DNA of 64,000 nucleotides, from assembly GCA_031253985.1 (NCBI GenBank), contig JAIRVH010000023.1, forward strand, positions 124,001 to 188,000. Reading direction: 5' to 3'. Below are positions 53,965 to 62,589 of this stretch, one piece after another (the first letter of the stretch is position 1; every line of letters starts with the position of its first letter). Position numbers and translations under genes: made by a program. Source of the stretch: Sphingobacterium sp. (GTDB lineage: Bacteria > Bacteroidota > Bacteroidia > Sphingobacteriales > Sphingobacteriaceae). A model generated the notes under the pieces. The model was not told where the DNA came from. It searched no databases and was given only the letters and a program-made list of their open reading frames with translations.

Positions 53965-56133
53965 TTACGATCTTGGTTGATAGCCAAAAGGTACGCCGAT
54001 CGATAGGATAAAATTGCGGCCTTGTTCTGGCAATGCGATCAGCCGATAAAAGCTGGTATGATCCATATATTTCCTATCCAAGAGATTCTGAACCTGCAAG
54101 CGTAGCTGAAGGACAGATTTTGCAAAGCTCACCTGTGTTCCGGTTCGAAAGTTAAAGACTTGATAAGCAGGCGTGAATTCTTCTGGAGGAACCACATGAC
54201 GCTGAGCTGCCGTCCATTTGCAGTCGATGGAGAGATAGGTATCCTTAAAGTGTCTGCTATTTTTTGCCGTCCAGCTGAGATCCATTAAAACGGAGGGCGC
54301 GGGAGAAAAAGGAAGCGTGTAGCCTTTCTTGGCACCGGAGAGCTGCTCCGAACGGACATATTCACCCAATAATTCCACTTTCCATCGTTTCAAAGGCTGG
54401 TAGCTGACTTTCAGTTCCGCCCCATAACGACGTACCCTGCTCTCTGTATATTCAAAGATTTGATTGCCGGCCCCGTAGTACTGATCGTAGTGAGATGTGG
54501 GATTGAGATAGATATAGTTGGAAAAATAATTAAAAAATGGCGTGAACGCTGCAGAAGCTTTTTTAGCACTCCATGTCAATGATAAATCCAGCTGATAGGA
54601 CTGTTCGGGTGATAATGATCCATTCCCTTTTTCATAACTGAAATAATGATAATTGACACCGTTGGCGCCAAGCTCCTGTGCGATAGGAGCGCGGAAGCTC
54701 TTGCCTAGATTGATTTTTGTCTCCAGAGAACCAAATTGACGCCCCGCCCCGACAGACCAGACCAGGCTATTGAAGCTGCGGCTGAGTTCGGATGCCCTGA
54801 CGACTCTTGCCGTCTGGTTGCCCTCCAGTTGCGACTCGAACCAATCTTTATACGATGAAGTATGAATATGGCTGTAATCGTAGCGGAGTGCACCATAGAG
54901 CGTTGTATGATCATCTAGTAAATACTGATCATAAGCGAATAAGCCCATTGCTTTTTGTCTATAGGATGGGATGAGGAAGCTCCATCCATCAATCCGGTTG
55001 TCCTGATAATCCCCATTTGTACCAATGGTCAGGCGGTGTTTCGCTAATGAAAACTGGTCTTTAACGGTTATACTGTAGATCTGTTTGTCGTACAGTCGCT
55101 CCAGATAGATCGGCACGGTCATATCTTGCGGATAGACGGGCGGCATATAACCATGTGCAGTGTAATTGTTGTATTCCTGCCGGTAATTTTTTTGGTATCC
55201 GAGGTCAATCCATAGCTTATGTTTATCCCAGTCAATAAAGCTGCGGTTAATCAGCTTCAGATGATTGACGGTCTGACTCGGAAAACCGATATCGCGGCTG
55301 GATTTGTCATATAAAGCGGTGTCTACACCCCGTGGTTCCAAACCATGTGCATTGGCAAAAAAACCAAGTTTTGTATGATAATTACTCAGGTATAGAATGG
55401 AAGAAAAGCGATCAGACATATAGCCGCCCCGCAGTTGAAAATGCGTTTCCCGTCCCGCGGTATTCCGTACATGACGGTCTTTCAGACGTACGGCATAATT
55501 GTAAACATACACCGTGTCTGTGGGTACTTTGTAATCTGCGTAATCCAAATGTGTAAAGCCTCCGCCAAAGACCCAGTGTCCTTTTCTACCCTGTGCCTGA
55601 AAAGATGCACCATAGGAAACATTGTTGGATTTTGTCAATACATTAAAATTGCCTTTAAAACCATCTTCCTGGAGTTCAGTAGGAGGCAATAAACGGATGA
55701 CGCCACCTATTGCATCTGATCCATACAGGAATGAACTTGCCCCCTTGAGTACCTCGGCACTGCCTACACTGAATTGATCGATTTCCAATCCATGATCCAA
55801 TCCCCATTGTTGGCCTTCGTGTTTAATCCCATTTTCTACCGTAGCTACACGATTAAAGCCAAGTCCTCTGATCTGCGGTTTGGACTGATTGGGACCGATG
55901 CCGATGGCGTTTACACCCGGAAGTCGACTCAAGGTCTGCATTAAACTACCGGCCTGATATTTTTGTATGGAATCGGCATTTAAGATATCAATGGATAAGA
56001 TTCCTTCTGCCGCGCGCTGATAACGTTTTCCGCCGACTTTTACTTCCTCGAGCTGGATGCTTTTCTCCTGGCCGTAACAAGGAGAAAATAGGTGTTGTGC
56101 TACGATAAGTGAAAATATGATATACCTATTCAT
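53965..56133 (-). CDS. TonB-dependent outer-membrane receptor
   Basis: A 722-residue protein with signal peptide ('FSLIVAQHLFSPCYGQ'), a TonB-box-like 'IQLEEVKVGGK', a plug domain ('LMQTLSRLPGVNAIGIGPNQ', 'SKPQIRGLGFNRVATVENGI', 'VEVLKGASSFLYGSDAIGG'-type motif) and a 22-strand barrel ending in 'NFILSIGVPFGYQPRS'. There is no N-terminal carboxypeptidase-like domain, so it is not a SusC-type glycan receptor. Small receptors of this type take up metal chelates or metal ions. It leads an operon with two His-rich lipoproteins and is under a promoter with two operator palindromes, which points to zinc or another metal. Confidence 0.88.
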   Translation of the reverse strand: MNRYIIFSLIVAQHLFSPCYGQEKSIQLEEVKVGGKRYQRAAEGILSIDILNADSIQKYQAGSLMQTLSRLPGVNAIGIGPNQSKPQIRGLGFNRVATVENGIKHEGQQWGLDHGLEIDQFSVGSAEVLKGASSFLYGSDAIGGVIRLLPPTELQEDGFKGNFNVLTKSNNVSYGASFQAQGRKGHWVFGGGFTHLDYADYKVPTDTVYVYNYAVRLKDRHVRNTAGRETHFQLRGGYMSDRFSSILYLSNYHTKLGFFANAHGLEPRGVDTALYDKSSRDIGFPSQTVNHLKLINRSFIDWDKHKLWIDLGYQKNYRQEYNNYTAHGYMPPVYPQDMTVPIYLERLYDKQIYSITVKDQFSLAKHRLTIGTNGDYQDNRIDGWSFLIPSYRQKAMGLFAYDQYLLDDHTTLYGALRYDYSHIHTSSYKDWFESQLEGNQTARVVRASELSRSFNSLVWSVGAGRQFGSLETKINLGKSFRAPIAQELGANGVNYHYFSYEKGNGSLSPEQSYQLDLSLTWSAKKASAAFTPFFNYFSNYIYLNPTSHYDQYYGAGNQIFEYTESRVRRYGAELKVSYQPLKRWKVELLGEYVRSEQLSGAKKGYTLPFSPAPSVLMDLSWTAKNSRHFKDTYLSIDCKWTAAQRHVVPPEEFTPAYQVFNFRTGTQVSFAKSVLQLRLQVQNLLDRKYMDHTSFYRLIALPEQGRNFILSIGVPFGYQPRS

Positions 56134-56162
56134 CTGCTGCGGATTCGATTCGTTTTATGTTA

Positions 56163-56221
56163 TTGTTGCAATTAAGTTGCAACAAATATAGATAAAAAGA
56201 TTATAAAAGCAATAAAGTTGC
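56163..56221 (-). promoter_or_regulatory. Promoter and tandem operators of the TonB receptor operon
   Basis: The minus strand has TTG (56212-56210), exactly 19 bases, then TATATTTG (56190-56183): a full Bacteroidota promoter (TTG-N19-TAnnTTTG). A perfect palindrome, TTGTTGCAA (56163-56171), five bases, TTGCAACAA (56177-56185), overlaps the -7 element and start site. Its core GCAATTAAGTTGC (56168-56180) recurs as GCAATAAAGTTGC (56209-56221), covering the -33 element, 41 bases away. This is how a Fur/Zur-type repressor would be placed. The regulator itself is not in the window. Confidence 0.75.
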
Positions 56222-56338
56222 GTTATTATAAATGAAATCAAATTCCACCACCTGACACAGTGGCAAAGTTTTTGTGGTTTTTTTGCGCCTTAGAAGGTAT
56301 ACCAAGTAGGTTTTTCTAAATAGTACAAACGATTATAT

Positions 56339-58816
56339 ATGAAGTTAAGTGAAGAATATTCTAATAAAATTGCTGGATTGCAATCCGCTGAATCTCAATT
56401 AACAATTGATCTTTCTCAACGCCTTACACCCGAAGTATGGTTTGATGTTCTGGCTTATTTTGAATGCAATATGCACCGGCCGAATGCCGTCGAGCTTTAT
56501 GATGCATTGTTTGAAAAAGGAACTGATTTTGCCGCAAATGTATACTTGAACGATGATGATTACACTTTTTTTATTGCTAAAGTCCGGACGATACTGGAGC
56601 GCTATGCGACTATAAATTCTGATGCGTGGGTGGAGTTGGGGTTACAGCATATTTTATGTCGTCGACATGTGGTAGATAAAGAAAAGACTTCCTTCTACTT
56701 AACAAAAGGCAGGGATGCGGGAGTTCAATTGGCGAGACCTCTTTATTTATATTACAACTATCTAGGTGCATTGGCTGATATCGACCGCGATACGGCGAAA
56801 GCTGAATTGGATGCGCTCGCGCAAAACGGAGATCTCTGGGCAATCGCTTATACTGCCCATCTGGATGTCTGGACGGATAAGTTTGAAGAAGTCTTCGACC
56901 GTATTCAGGTACTTAAGCAGTCGCCGGATAGAAAATTAGTACGCCATTATTACGAGGCATTGCAATTTTACTATTCACGTAAAGATAATAAAGGCAAGCG
57001 TCTGGAAGTGCTGGAAGAGGGAATTGCTGTAACAGACTCCCGCTATTGCAGATTTGTACTAAATGAAATAAAACGTGCGGAGGCATCTTCCCTGGGTGAG
57101 CTGGAACTCCTTATACCGGAATATCAAGAATTATTCGAATATGGAATGATGGATGCTGGAGTGCAGATCGCACTGATCAAACTTCAAGCGTTGGGCAACG
57201 ATAAACTGGCAAAACAGGACTATGAGGAATCCCTGCAGTATTTCCAGAAAGCCTATGATTATAATAACAATTATGCGGGCTATCGTCTTGCCTGTCTGTA
57301 TCTCTATAATGATACGCTACAGGATATCGAACGGGGACTCTCTTTGTTGTACCTGCTTGACGAAAAAGATGATTATGTGGAAGCACAGGTCGAACTTGCT
57401 GAAATCCTGCTCGAAGGTCGATTTGTGCCAAGAGATGAAAAATTGGCCTTCCGGAGATTCAACGTGATGGCAGAAAAAAACATAGCTTACGCCAAATTGC
57501 GCTTAGGTAATATGATTGAATCTGGCTACGATGGAATAGCTCCTGACTATAAAACTGCATTTGCCTATTATCAGGATGCTGCAAAGGATAAATTGCCACA
57601 AGCTTTATATCAAATTGGTCGATACCTAAAATATGGAATTCACGGTGAAGCACCTGATCTGGCAGCTGCATTGCCTTATTTTGAAGAAGCGGCAGCGTAT
57701 AACAATGCTACTGCGCTAACGGAAATGGGTTTCGCCAGTGAATTAAAAGCGGAACCTGATTATAAATTGGCGTTTGATTATTTCTCGCGTGCGGCAGATC
57801 TTGGCTATCCTTATGCCTATTATCTGAAAGGGATTTATCTCGCAAATGATTATCATCAGTCTGGTACTCCAGAACCATTGGCCGCTTTTACGGCGTTTGA
57901 AACCGGGGCGGGAATGCAGGAGGTCAATTGTATGTATGAACTGGCGCGATGTTATCGTGGCGGAATCGGCACGGACATAAATCTAGACAAAATGGTGGTT
58001 TTATATCAACAGGCTGCCGATCGAAACCATGTGCAGGCTTTGACTGACCTTGGTCTCTGTTATGAATATGGTTATGGACTGAATATCGATACTTTTAAGG
58101 CACAGGAATATGTCAAAAAAGCTGCTGACCTCGGTTTTCCTTATGCGATTTGCGTATTAGGGAGATATTATGTGAACGGGCTGGTGCAAAAGGATGTGCC
58201 CTTGGGGCTCCAGTTGTTGGAGCAAGCGGCGGAAAAAAACATTGGGGAAGCGCTGTTGTTGCTTGGAGACTATTTTTTCTTCGACTATGATCAGCGGGAA
58301 GAATATGATAGAGGTTTTGATTACTATATGCGTGCCGAAAAACTAGGATCTCTGTCAGAGGGTCTGGGCATGTGTTATGAGTTTGGTATCGGAGTGGAGG
58401 TACAGCCTGCCAAAGCATTCGGGTATTATCAACAAGCGGCAGCGCAAGGACATCAGCAAGCAATCTACCGATTGGGCAGATGTTATTATTTTGGAATAGG
58501 AACAGAGATTGATAAATCAGCTGCTTACGAGCATTTTATTGAAATCGCACAACAAGGGAATCCTTATGCCTGTTACTTTGTTGGTGTGCAATTGCTGGAG
58601 GGAGACGGTATACCAATGGATCTTCAGGACGGTTTTGAATGGATGATGAAGGCCGCTGATACTGATCATGCTGAAGCACAATTTAAGCTGGCCAACTGTT
58701 ATCTCATGGGAGACGGAGTAGAGGAAAATGAAGATCTAGCCCTGGAATGGTTTGAAAGAGCGGCCGACAATGGACATGAAGAAGCTATTCGATTGACAAA
58801 GAAAACGAGAACGTAA
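56339..58816 (+). CDS. Cytoplasmic Sel1-repeat protein
   Basis: An 825-residue protein with no signal peptide. From about residue 265 to the end it is built of Sel1-like repeats (about 36 residues, pattern 'A-x3-LG-x2-Y-x2-G-x-G-(I/V)-x2-D-x2-KA-x2-Y-x2-AA'), such as 'DLGLCYEYGYGLNIDTFKAQ' and 'RLGRCYYFGIGTEIDKSAAY'. The first 260 residues are also helical but divergent. Sel1 repeats make an alpha-solenoid that binds other proteins. It ends seven bases before an Hsp90-family gene, so the two are surely co-transcribed; a client-binding or adaptor role for that chaperone is inferred. Confidence 0.85.
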   Translation: MKLSEEYSNKIAGLQSAESQLTIDLSQRLTPEVWFDVLAYFECNMHRPNAVELYDALFEKGTDFAANVYLNDDDYTFFIAKVRTILERYATINSDAWVELGLQHILCRRHVVDKEKTSFYLTKGRDAGVQLARPLYLYYNYLGALADIDRDTAKAELDALAQNGDLWAIAYTAHLDVWTDKFEEVFDRIQVLKQSPDRKLVRHYYEALQFYYSRKDNKGKRLEVLEEGIAVTDSRYCRFVLNEIKRAEASSLGELELLIPEYQELFEYGMMDAGVQIALIKLQALGNDKLAKQDYEESLQYFQKAYDYNNNYAGYRLACLYLYNDTLQDIERGLSLLYLLDEKDDYVEAQVELAEILLEGRFVPRDEKLAFRRFNVMAEKNIAYAKLRLGNMIESGYDGIAPDYKTAFAYYQDAAKDKLPQALYQIGRYLKYGIHGEAPDLAAALPYFEEAAAYNNATALTEMGFASELKAEPDYKLAFDYFSRAADLGYPYAYYLKGIYLANDYHQSGTPEPLAAFTAFETGAGMQEVNCMYELARCYRGGIGTDINLDKMVVLYQQAADRNHVQALTDLGLCYEYGYGLNIDTFKAQEYVKKAADLGFPYAICVLGRYYVNGLVQKDVPLGLQLLEQAAEKNIGEALLLLGDYFFFDYDQREEYDRGFDYYMRAEKLGSLSEGLGMCYEFGIGVEVQPAKAFGYYQQAAAQGHQQAIYRLGRCYYFGIGTEIDKSAAYEHFIEIAQQGNPYACYFVGVQLLEGDGIPMDLQDGFEWMMKAADTDHAEAQFKLANCYLMGDGVEENEDLALEWFERAADNGHEEAIRLTKKTRT

Positions 58817-58823
58817 GAATAAC

Positions 58824-60611
58824 ATGCAAGAAGAAAAATCTTATTCTTTTCAGGTAAATCTGAAAGGAATGATCGCACTGCTCTCGGAGCACCTTTATAG
58901 CGATCCCAATACATTTGTGCGCGAGCTGCTTCAGAATGGTGTGGATGCAATTACAGCTTTAAAACATTTGGATGAACAGCATCAAGGCAAAATAACGATA
59001 GAGCTACCCAGTGCTGAGCAGTCGAAGTTTATATTCAAAGATAACGGGATAGGACTTAAAGAGGCCGATATTCATCAATTTTTGTCCGTTATTGGCGAGA
59101 GCTCAAAAAGCAAGGATATTGAGGATGCGAAAGATTTTATCGGTAAGTTCGGCATTGGGCTGCTCTCTTGTTTTGTGGTTAGCGATGAGATTATCGTGGA
59201 AACAAAATCAGCACTTGAACAGCTGCCCTTGCGCTGGACGGCAAGAGCTGAAGGGGACTACAAAATTGAGCGCATGAACGAAGATACTCCCGTCGGAACA
59301 CGGGTTATCCTCACGCCCAAAAAACAATATAACTATATTTTTGAAGCGGACTATTTTGAGAAAAAAATCAAATTTTATGGAGATGCGCTGAGGGAGTCCA
59401 TTGCAATAGTGGTAGGAGATACCGAAAAGATCGTCCATAAAGAAGAGCCCAAGTGGCTTTCGTCATCAGTTTCAAAAACAGATTTGCTAGCCATTGGAAA
59501 AGAACTTTTCCATGTCAGCTTTTTGGATGCAATTCCATTTGAGACTACTGCGGGTAAGGCAAAAGGTGTGTTGTATATTTTACCCTTTCGCACGCAATTT
59601 AGTAATAAACAGCGTCACCGCATTTACCTGAAACGGATGTTTCTTGCCGAAGAAGATCAGTCTATTTTACCCAATTGGGCGTTTTTTGTGCGGATGCTTG
59701 TTAATACGGAGGAGCTTAGTGCCACAGCATCACGTGAGTCTCTCATGAGAAATGATGTCCTGCGACTGGCGCGAAAAGAAATTGCAGCTGTTCTGAAAAC
59801 GTACCTGCAACAAGTGAAGAAGATTGATTTTGATATTTATTTGCGCATTATCCAGACACATTATCTGCATCTAAAAGCTTTCGCGCTTGAAGATCCGGAC
59901 TTCCTGGACATCTTTTTGGCAGATATCCCTTTTGAAACCAACCGTGGACAACGCAGTTTTCAAAATATCATCGATCATCAACAACAGCTCTATTATTGTG
60001 CGGATTTTGAGGACTTCAAACAGATTGACCGCATGGCTGATACGCAGGGAATGCTTCTTGTTAATGCTTCTTATACTTTTGATACGGAATTGCTCCGTAA
60101 GATCAAACAGCGGTATTCCGAATATAACATTGCAGAGATGTCACCAAATCAGCTTCTGGGAACATTTCAACCTGTACATGAAAACGAGCATGATCAGTTT
60201 GTTTCTTTTAAGAAAGATGTGCAGCACATTTTGGACGACTACAACTGCCAGTTGGAAATCAGACGGTTTAAACCAGTCGATACGCCGGCTATTTTTACTA
60301 AAATGGACCAAAATAATGTGGAGCATACAATTAGCCAATTGAAGGAAAATGCAAATCCTTTTGCACAGGTACTCAAGACAGCTAGACCGAATAAGATCCA
60401 GAATACTTTATGCTTAAATGCAGACAATGCACTTATCATCACGCTAATAGATATTAAAGATACTTATATGCTTCGTTCAGTCGTGGAAGTGCTTTATGTG
60501 CAAGCGCTAATTTTGGGCAAATACCCTATACAGGAGCGGGAAATGAAGGTCATGAACGATGCCCTGAAAAACCTTATTGTAATGGGACTGGATAATTTTG
60601 TGAATCTTTAA
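58824..60611 (+). CDS. Divergent Hsp90-family ATPase
   Basis: A 595-residue protein with a GHKL ATPase domain: 'VRELLQNGVDAITAL' (Glu34, Asn38, Asp41), 'DNGIGL' (73-78), 'GESSKSKD' and 'FIGKFGIGLLSCFVVSDE' (lid and Gly-rich motif). The middle domain has 'YLKRMFLAEEDQSILPNWAF' then 'FVRMLVNTEELSATASRESL', with the catalytic Arg (here Arg304) in the place of the 'NISRE' motif of HtpG. All ATPase residues are kept, so activity is expected. It is shorter and clearly more divergent than housekeeping HtpG, especially at the C-terminus, and is embedded between two solenoid-protein genes. It is probably a specialised chaperone. Confidence 0.88.
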   Translation: MQEEKSYSFQVNLKGMIALLSEHLYSDPNTFVRELLQNGVDAITALKHLDEQHQGKITIELPSAEQSKFIFKDNGIGLKEADIHQFLSVIGESSKSKDIEDAKDFIGKFGIGLLSCFVVSDEIIVETKSALEQLPLRWTARAEGDYKIERMNEDTPVGTRVILTPKKQYNYIFEADYFEKKIKFYGDALRESIAIVVGDTEKIVHKEEPKWLSSSVSKTDLLAIGKELFHVSFLDAIPFETTAGKAKGVLYILPFRTQFSNKQRHRIYLKRMFLAEEDQSILPNWAFFVRMLVNTEELSATASRESLMRNDVLRLARKEIAAVLKTYLQQVKKIDFDIYLRIIQTHYLHLKAFALEDPDFLDIFLADIPFETNRGQRSFQNIIDHQQQLYYCADFEDFKQIDRMADTQGMLLVNASYTFDTELLRKIKQRYSEYNIAEMSPNQLLGTFQPVHENEHDQFVSFKKDVQHILDDYNCQLEIRRFKPVDTPAIFTKMDQNNVEHTISQLKENANPFAQVLKTARPNKIQNTLCLNADNALIITLIDIKDTYMLRSVVEVLYVQALILGKYPIQEREMKVMNDALKNLIVMGLDNFVNL

Positions 60612-60626
60612 TATAGTTGAAGATTT

Positions 60627-60646
60627 CTCCTCCGTTCACGGAGGAG
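60627..60646 (+). terminator. GC-rich hairpin between the Hsp90 and solenoid genes
   Basis: CTCCTCCG (60627-60634), loop TTCA, CGGAGGAG (60639-60646), a perfect 8-bp stem followed by CTTATTTAT rather than a T-run. It may partly terminate or stabilise the transcript, lowering expression of the next gene. Confidence 0.45.
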
Positions 60647-60693
60647 CTTATTTATAAAGGAAATATAATTCATTAAAAGCAGAGAATAAGTAG

Positions 60694-61755
60694 ATGTATA
60701 CACTTAAAATTCAGAAACTTCGCAATCAGGTCGCGCGAGTGGACAATACGTTGGAGAAAGTCAATCTATTGACACAGGCTATTCGGATTGCAGATGAAAA
60801 TCAAGATATTGAATGGGGATATGACCTTCGTTTAGATTTAATCAGCGAAGAGATTGATCTCGCTTTTTCAACGGAATCTTTACCCGCTTTTGCCTGGATA
60901 TTGCAGGCTTATGACGAAAACCCGGAGCTCTTTAAAGAAGAAGATTTCTTGTGGCAATACAAATGGATGATGTCCGAATTATATGATAATCCTGATGTCA
61001 GCCGTGAACAGATCCAAGCCGCTTTACGCGATTTTGAACAGCGATTGATCCGTAATGGTTACGGTAAGCGTGCCATATACAATGAGGAGTTAAGCGATGC
61101 CCTGGCACAAAAAGATCTTGCGGCTATCGAGCTGGCACTGAAAAATGTGAATGCTTTGCAAAGAGATGACATGAGCGACTGTGAAGCCTGTGAGATGGAC
61201 GCAGAAGTAGCTGCAATTTTATTGCAGCAAGGGTATGCCCCTGCAGTTGAGAAAGCATTGCCGCTAATTGAAAGGCAATTCACCTGTGCACATGTGCCTT
61301 TGCGTACGGCCGTAAACCTTGCTTATGAAGGCTACAAGCATGGCGATATTGAACGGGCAAATAGCATGGCGGAGCTGGCAGAAAAGGAAGTTTTTAAGAA
61401 AGAAAAGGATTCTGCGATCCTACTATCGGTTATTAAATTGGCGACTTATTTCTCCTACACCGATCTGGGTAAGGCCAAAGAATGGATCGAACGGTTTTTA
61501 CCTTGGGCCGATGGTCCCGAAAATAGGTCCATGTTTCAGTTGGCGTGCTACATCTCTGAAGCGATGAAAAACTTTGGGCCGCATGAATCTTTTGTGCTTG
61601 AGCTCGGTAATCAGCATAACCTTTTTCAAGGAAAAAATACCTTTACCGCAAGTGAATTGGCTATACATTATGGGAAATTAGCGGATCAACTCGCAGATCG
61701 TTTTGATCTACGCAATGGCAACAGTAACTTCCGTAAACAAGTAACCTTCGCATAG
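60694..61755 (+). CDS. Helical-repeat (TPR-like) protein with possible zinc site
   Basis: A 353-residue cytoplasmic protein, nearly all helical, with TPR-like pairs ('TQAIRIADENQDIEWGYDLR', 'TAVNLAYEGYKHGDIERANS'). A Cys pair, Cys163-x2-Cys166 in 'DMSDCEACEMD', and Cys198-x-His200 in 'QFTCAHVPLR' could together bind zinc; both stretches are the most family-like parts of the sequence. I do not recognise a named family. It lies 82 bases downstream of the Hsp90-family gene on the same strand, with a hairpin between, and probably belongs to the same functional unit. Confidence 0.7.
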   Translation: MYTLKIQKLRNQVARVDNTLEKVNLLTQAIRIADENQDIEWGYDLRLDLISEEIDLAFSTESLPAFAWILQAYDENPELFKEEDFLWQYKWMMSELYDNPDVSREQIQAALRDFEQRLIRNGYGKRAIYNEELSDALAQKDLAAIELALKNVNALQRDDMSDCEACEMDAEVAAILLQQGYAPAVEKALPLIERQFTCAHVPLRTAVNLAYEGYKHGDIERANSMAELAEKEVFKKEKDSAILLSVIKLATYFSYTDLGKAKEWIERFLPWADGPENRSMFQLACYISEAMKNFGPHESFVLELGNQHNLFQGKNTFTASELAIHYGKLADQLADRFDLRNGNSNFRKQVTFA

Positions 61756-61787
61756 GTTACATAACCTGCGGAAATCCCTGATTTCCG
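61755..61787 (+). terminator. Two adjacent hairpins after the solenoid gene
   Basis: GGTTA-CA-TAACC (61755-61766) and CGGAAATC-CCT-GATTTCCG (61769-61787) stand side by side directly after the stop codon. No T-tract follows, so they may be terminators or mRNA-end stabilisers. Confidence 0.45.
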
Positions 61788-61813
61788 TGATGAAATCTCG
61801 TTGTTTGGTAGGC

Positions 61814-61821
61814 TATCTTTG
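61814..61821 (+). promoter_or_regulatory. Putative -7 element of the small lipoprotein gene
   Basis: TATCTTTG matches TAnnTTTG and lies 48 bases before the ATG at 61870. A -33 TTG is not at the ideal distance. Confidence 0.45.
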
Positions 61822-61869
61822 TGTAAATGAGTGTCAAACAATAATACATAACGATAAAATAGATCAACG

Positions 61870-62343
61870 ATGATTAAACAAATGATTACGGGCATGTTGA
61901 CCGCAGCGGTTCTGACTATGTCAAGTTGTGGTTCGGGAGAAAAAGATCCGGCAACTTACAACAACTCGATTATTACAGTTATTAATGGGAGTGAGCAACA
62001 TATTACGGATATGAATGCGGCAATGAGTAGCTCCGATTATGCGAAAGCGGAAGAGGTTCGGACAGCTTGGGAGAAATCCTTAGACGGGGATATTAAAAAA
62101 GTAGAAGATCTGGGTGATTTTAAAGGCGATGCGACTTTCCAAAAAGCAGTGCTCGATGGTCTGAAAGGATATAAAAAGATTGTTACGGAAGACTATCCGA
62201 AACTGATTGAGATCCGTAAAAATAAAACACCCGATGCGGCGGCAGAATCGACTTTGCTTGATAATATCAATAAAGCATTTGAGAATATGAGCAATGGTGT
62301 CAATAAAGCATCGTCAGAATTTGAAAGTAAATATAAAAGTTAA
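61870..62343 (+). CDS. Small helical lipoprotein of unknown function
   Basis: A 157-residue lipoprotein: signal 'MITGMLTAAVLTMSSC' with Cys20, then 'GSGEKDPATYNNSIITVING'. The mature part is about 130 residues of charged, amphipathic helices ('YAKAEEVRTAWEKSLDGDIK', 'LLDNINKAFENMSNG'), suggesting a four-helix bundle. Periplasmic or surface helical lipoproteins of this size occur in many Bacteroidota (the style recalls the LIC11966 group, but I cannot confirm that). It has its own -7 element and terminator, so it is transcribed alone. Confidence 0.7.
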   Translation: MIKQMITGMLTAAVLTMSSCGSGEKDPATYNNSIITVINGSEQHITDMNAAMSSSDYAKAEEVRTAWEKSLDGDIKKVEDLGDFKGDATFQKAVLDGLKGYKKIVTEDYPKLIEIRKNKTPDAAAESTLLDNINKAFENMSNGVNKASSEFESKYKS

Positions 62344-62366
62344 AATTAGTGCATGAGCAATCTGCT

Positions 62367-62406
62367 AAGCCACATCATCTAAAAATGATGTGGCTTTTAA
62401 TTTTTT
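62367..62406 (+). terminator. Rho-independent terminator of the lipoprotein gene
   Basis: AAGCCACATCAT (62367-62378), six-base loop, ATGATGTGGCTT (62385-62396), then TTAATTTTTT. A 12-bp perfect stem 23 bases after the stop. Confidence 0.88.
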
Positions 62407-62441
62407 CAATGCTAACAAATGTTAAAACGCGATGGTTGCGG

Positions 62442-62470
62442 TTTGAATTTCATATTTTTATGTAGCTTTA
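62442..62470 (+). promoter_or_regulatory. Possible promoter upstream of the 264-residue secreted protein
   Basis: TTTG (62442-62445), 17 bases, then TAGCTTTA (62463-62470), one mismatch from TAnnTTTG. The leader would be about 115 bases. Weak evidence. Confidence 0.25.
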
Positions 62471-62589
62471 CCTAACGCGTGGACAACAGGTTCCGTTGCT
62501 GAAATGATATAGTTCATCGAGCGATATTACCTTGTGTTAGAAAGCGTATTAATTTCATTTAAAAGTTATTGATAGCATAGTTGCCTCCA

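Noticed and set aside
58824..60611. Assignment of the Hsp90-family gene as housekeeping htpG
   Set aside because: The middle and C-terminal parts are too divergent and shorter than expected, and the gene is tightly linked to a Sel1 gene; I therefore give no gene symbol.
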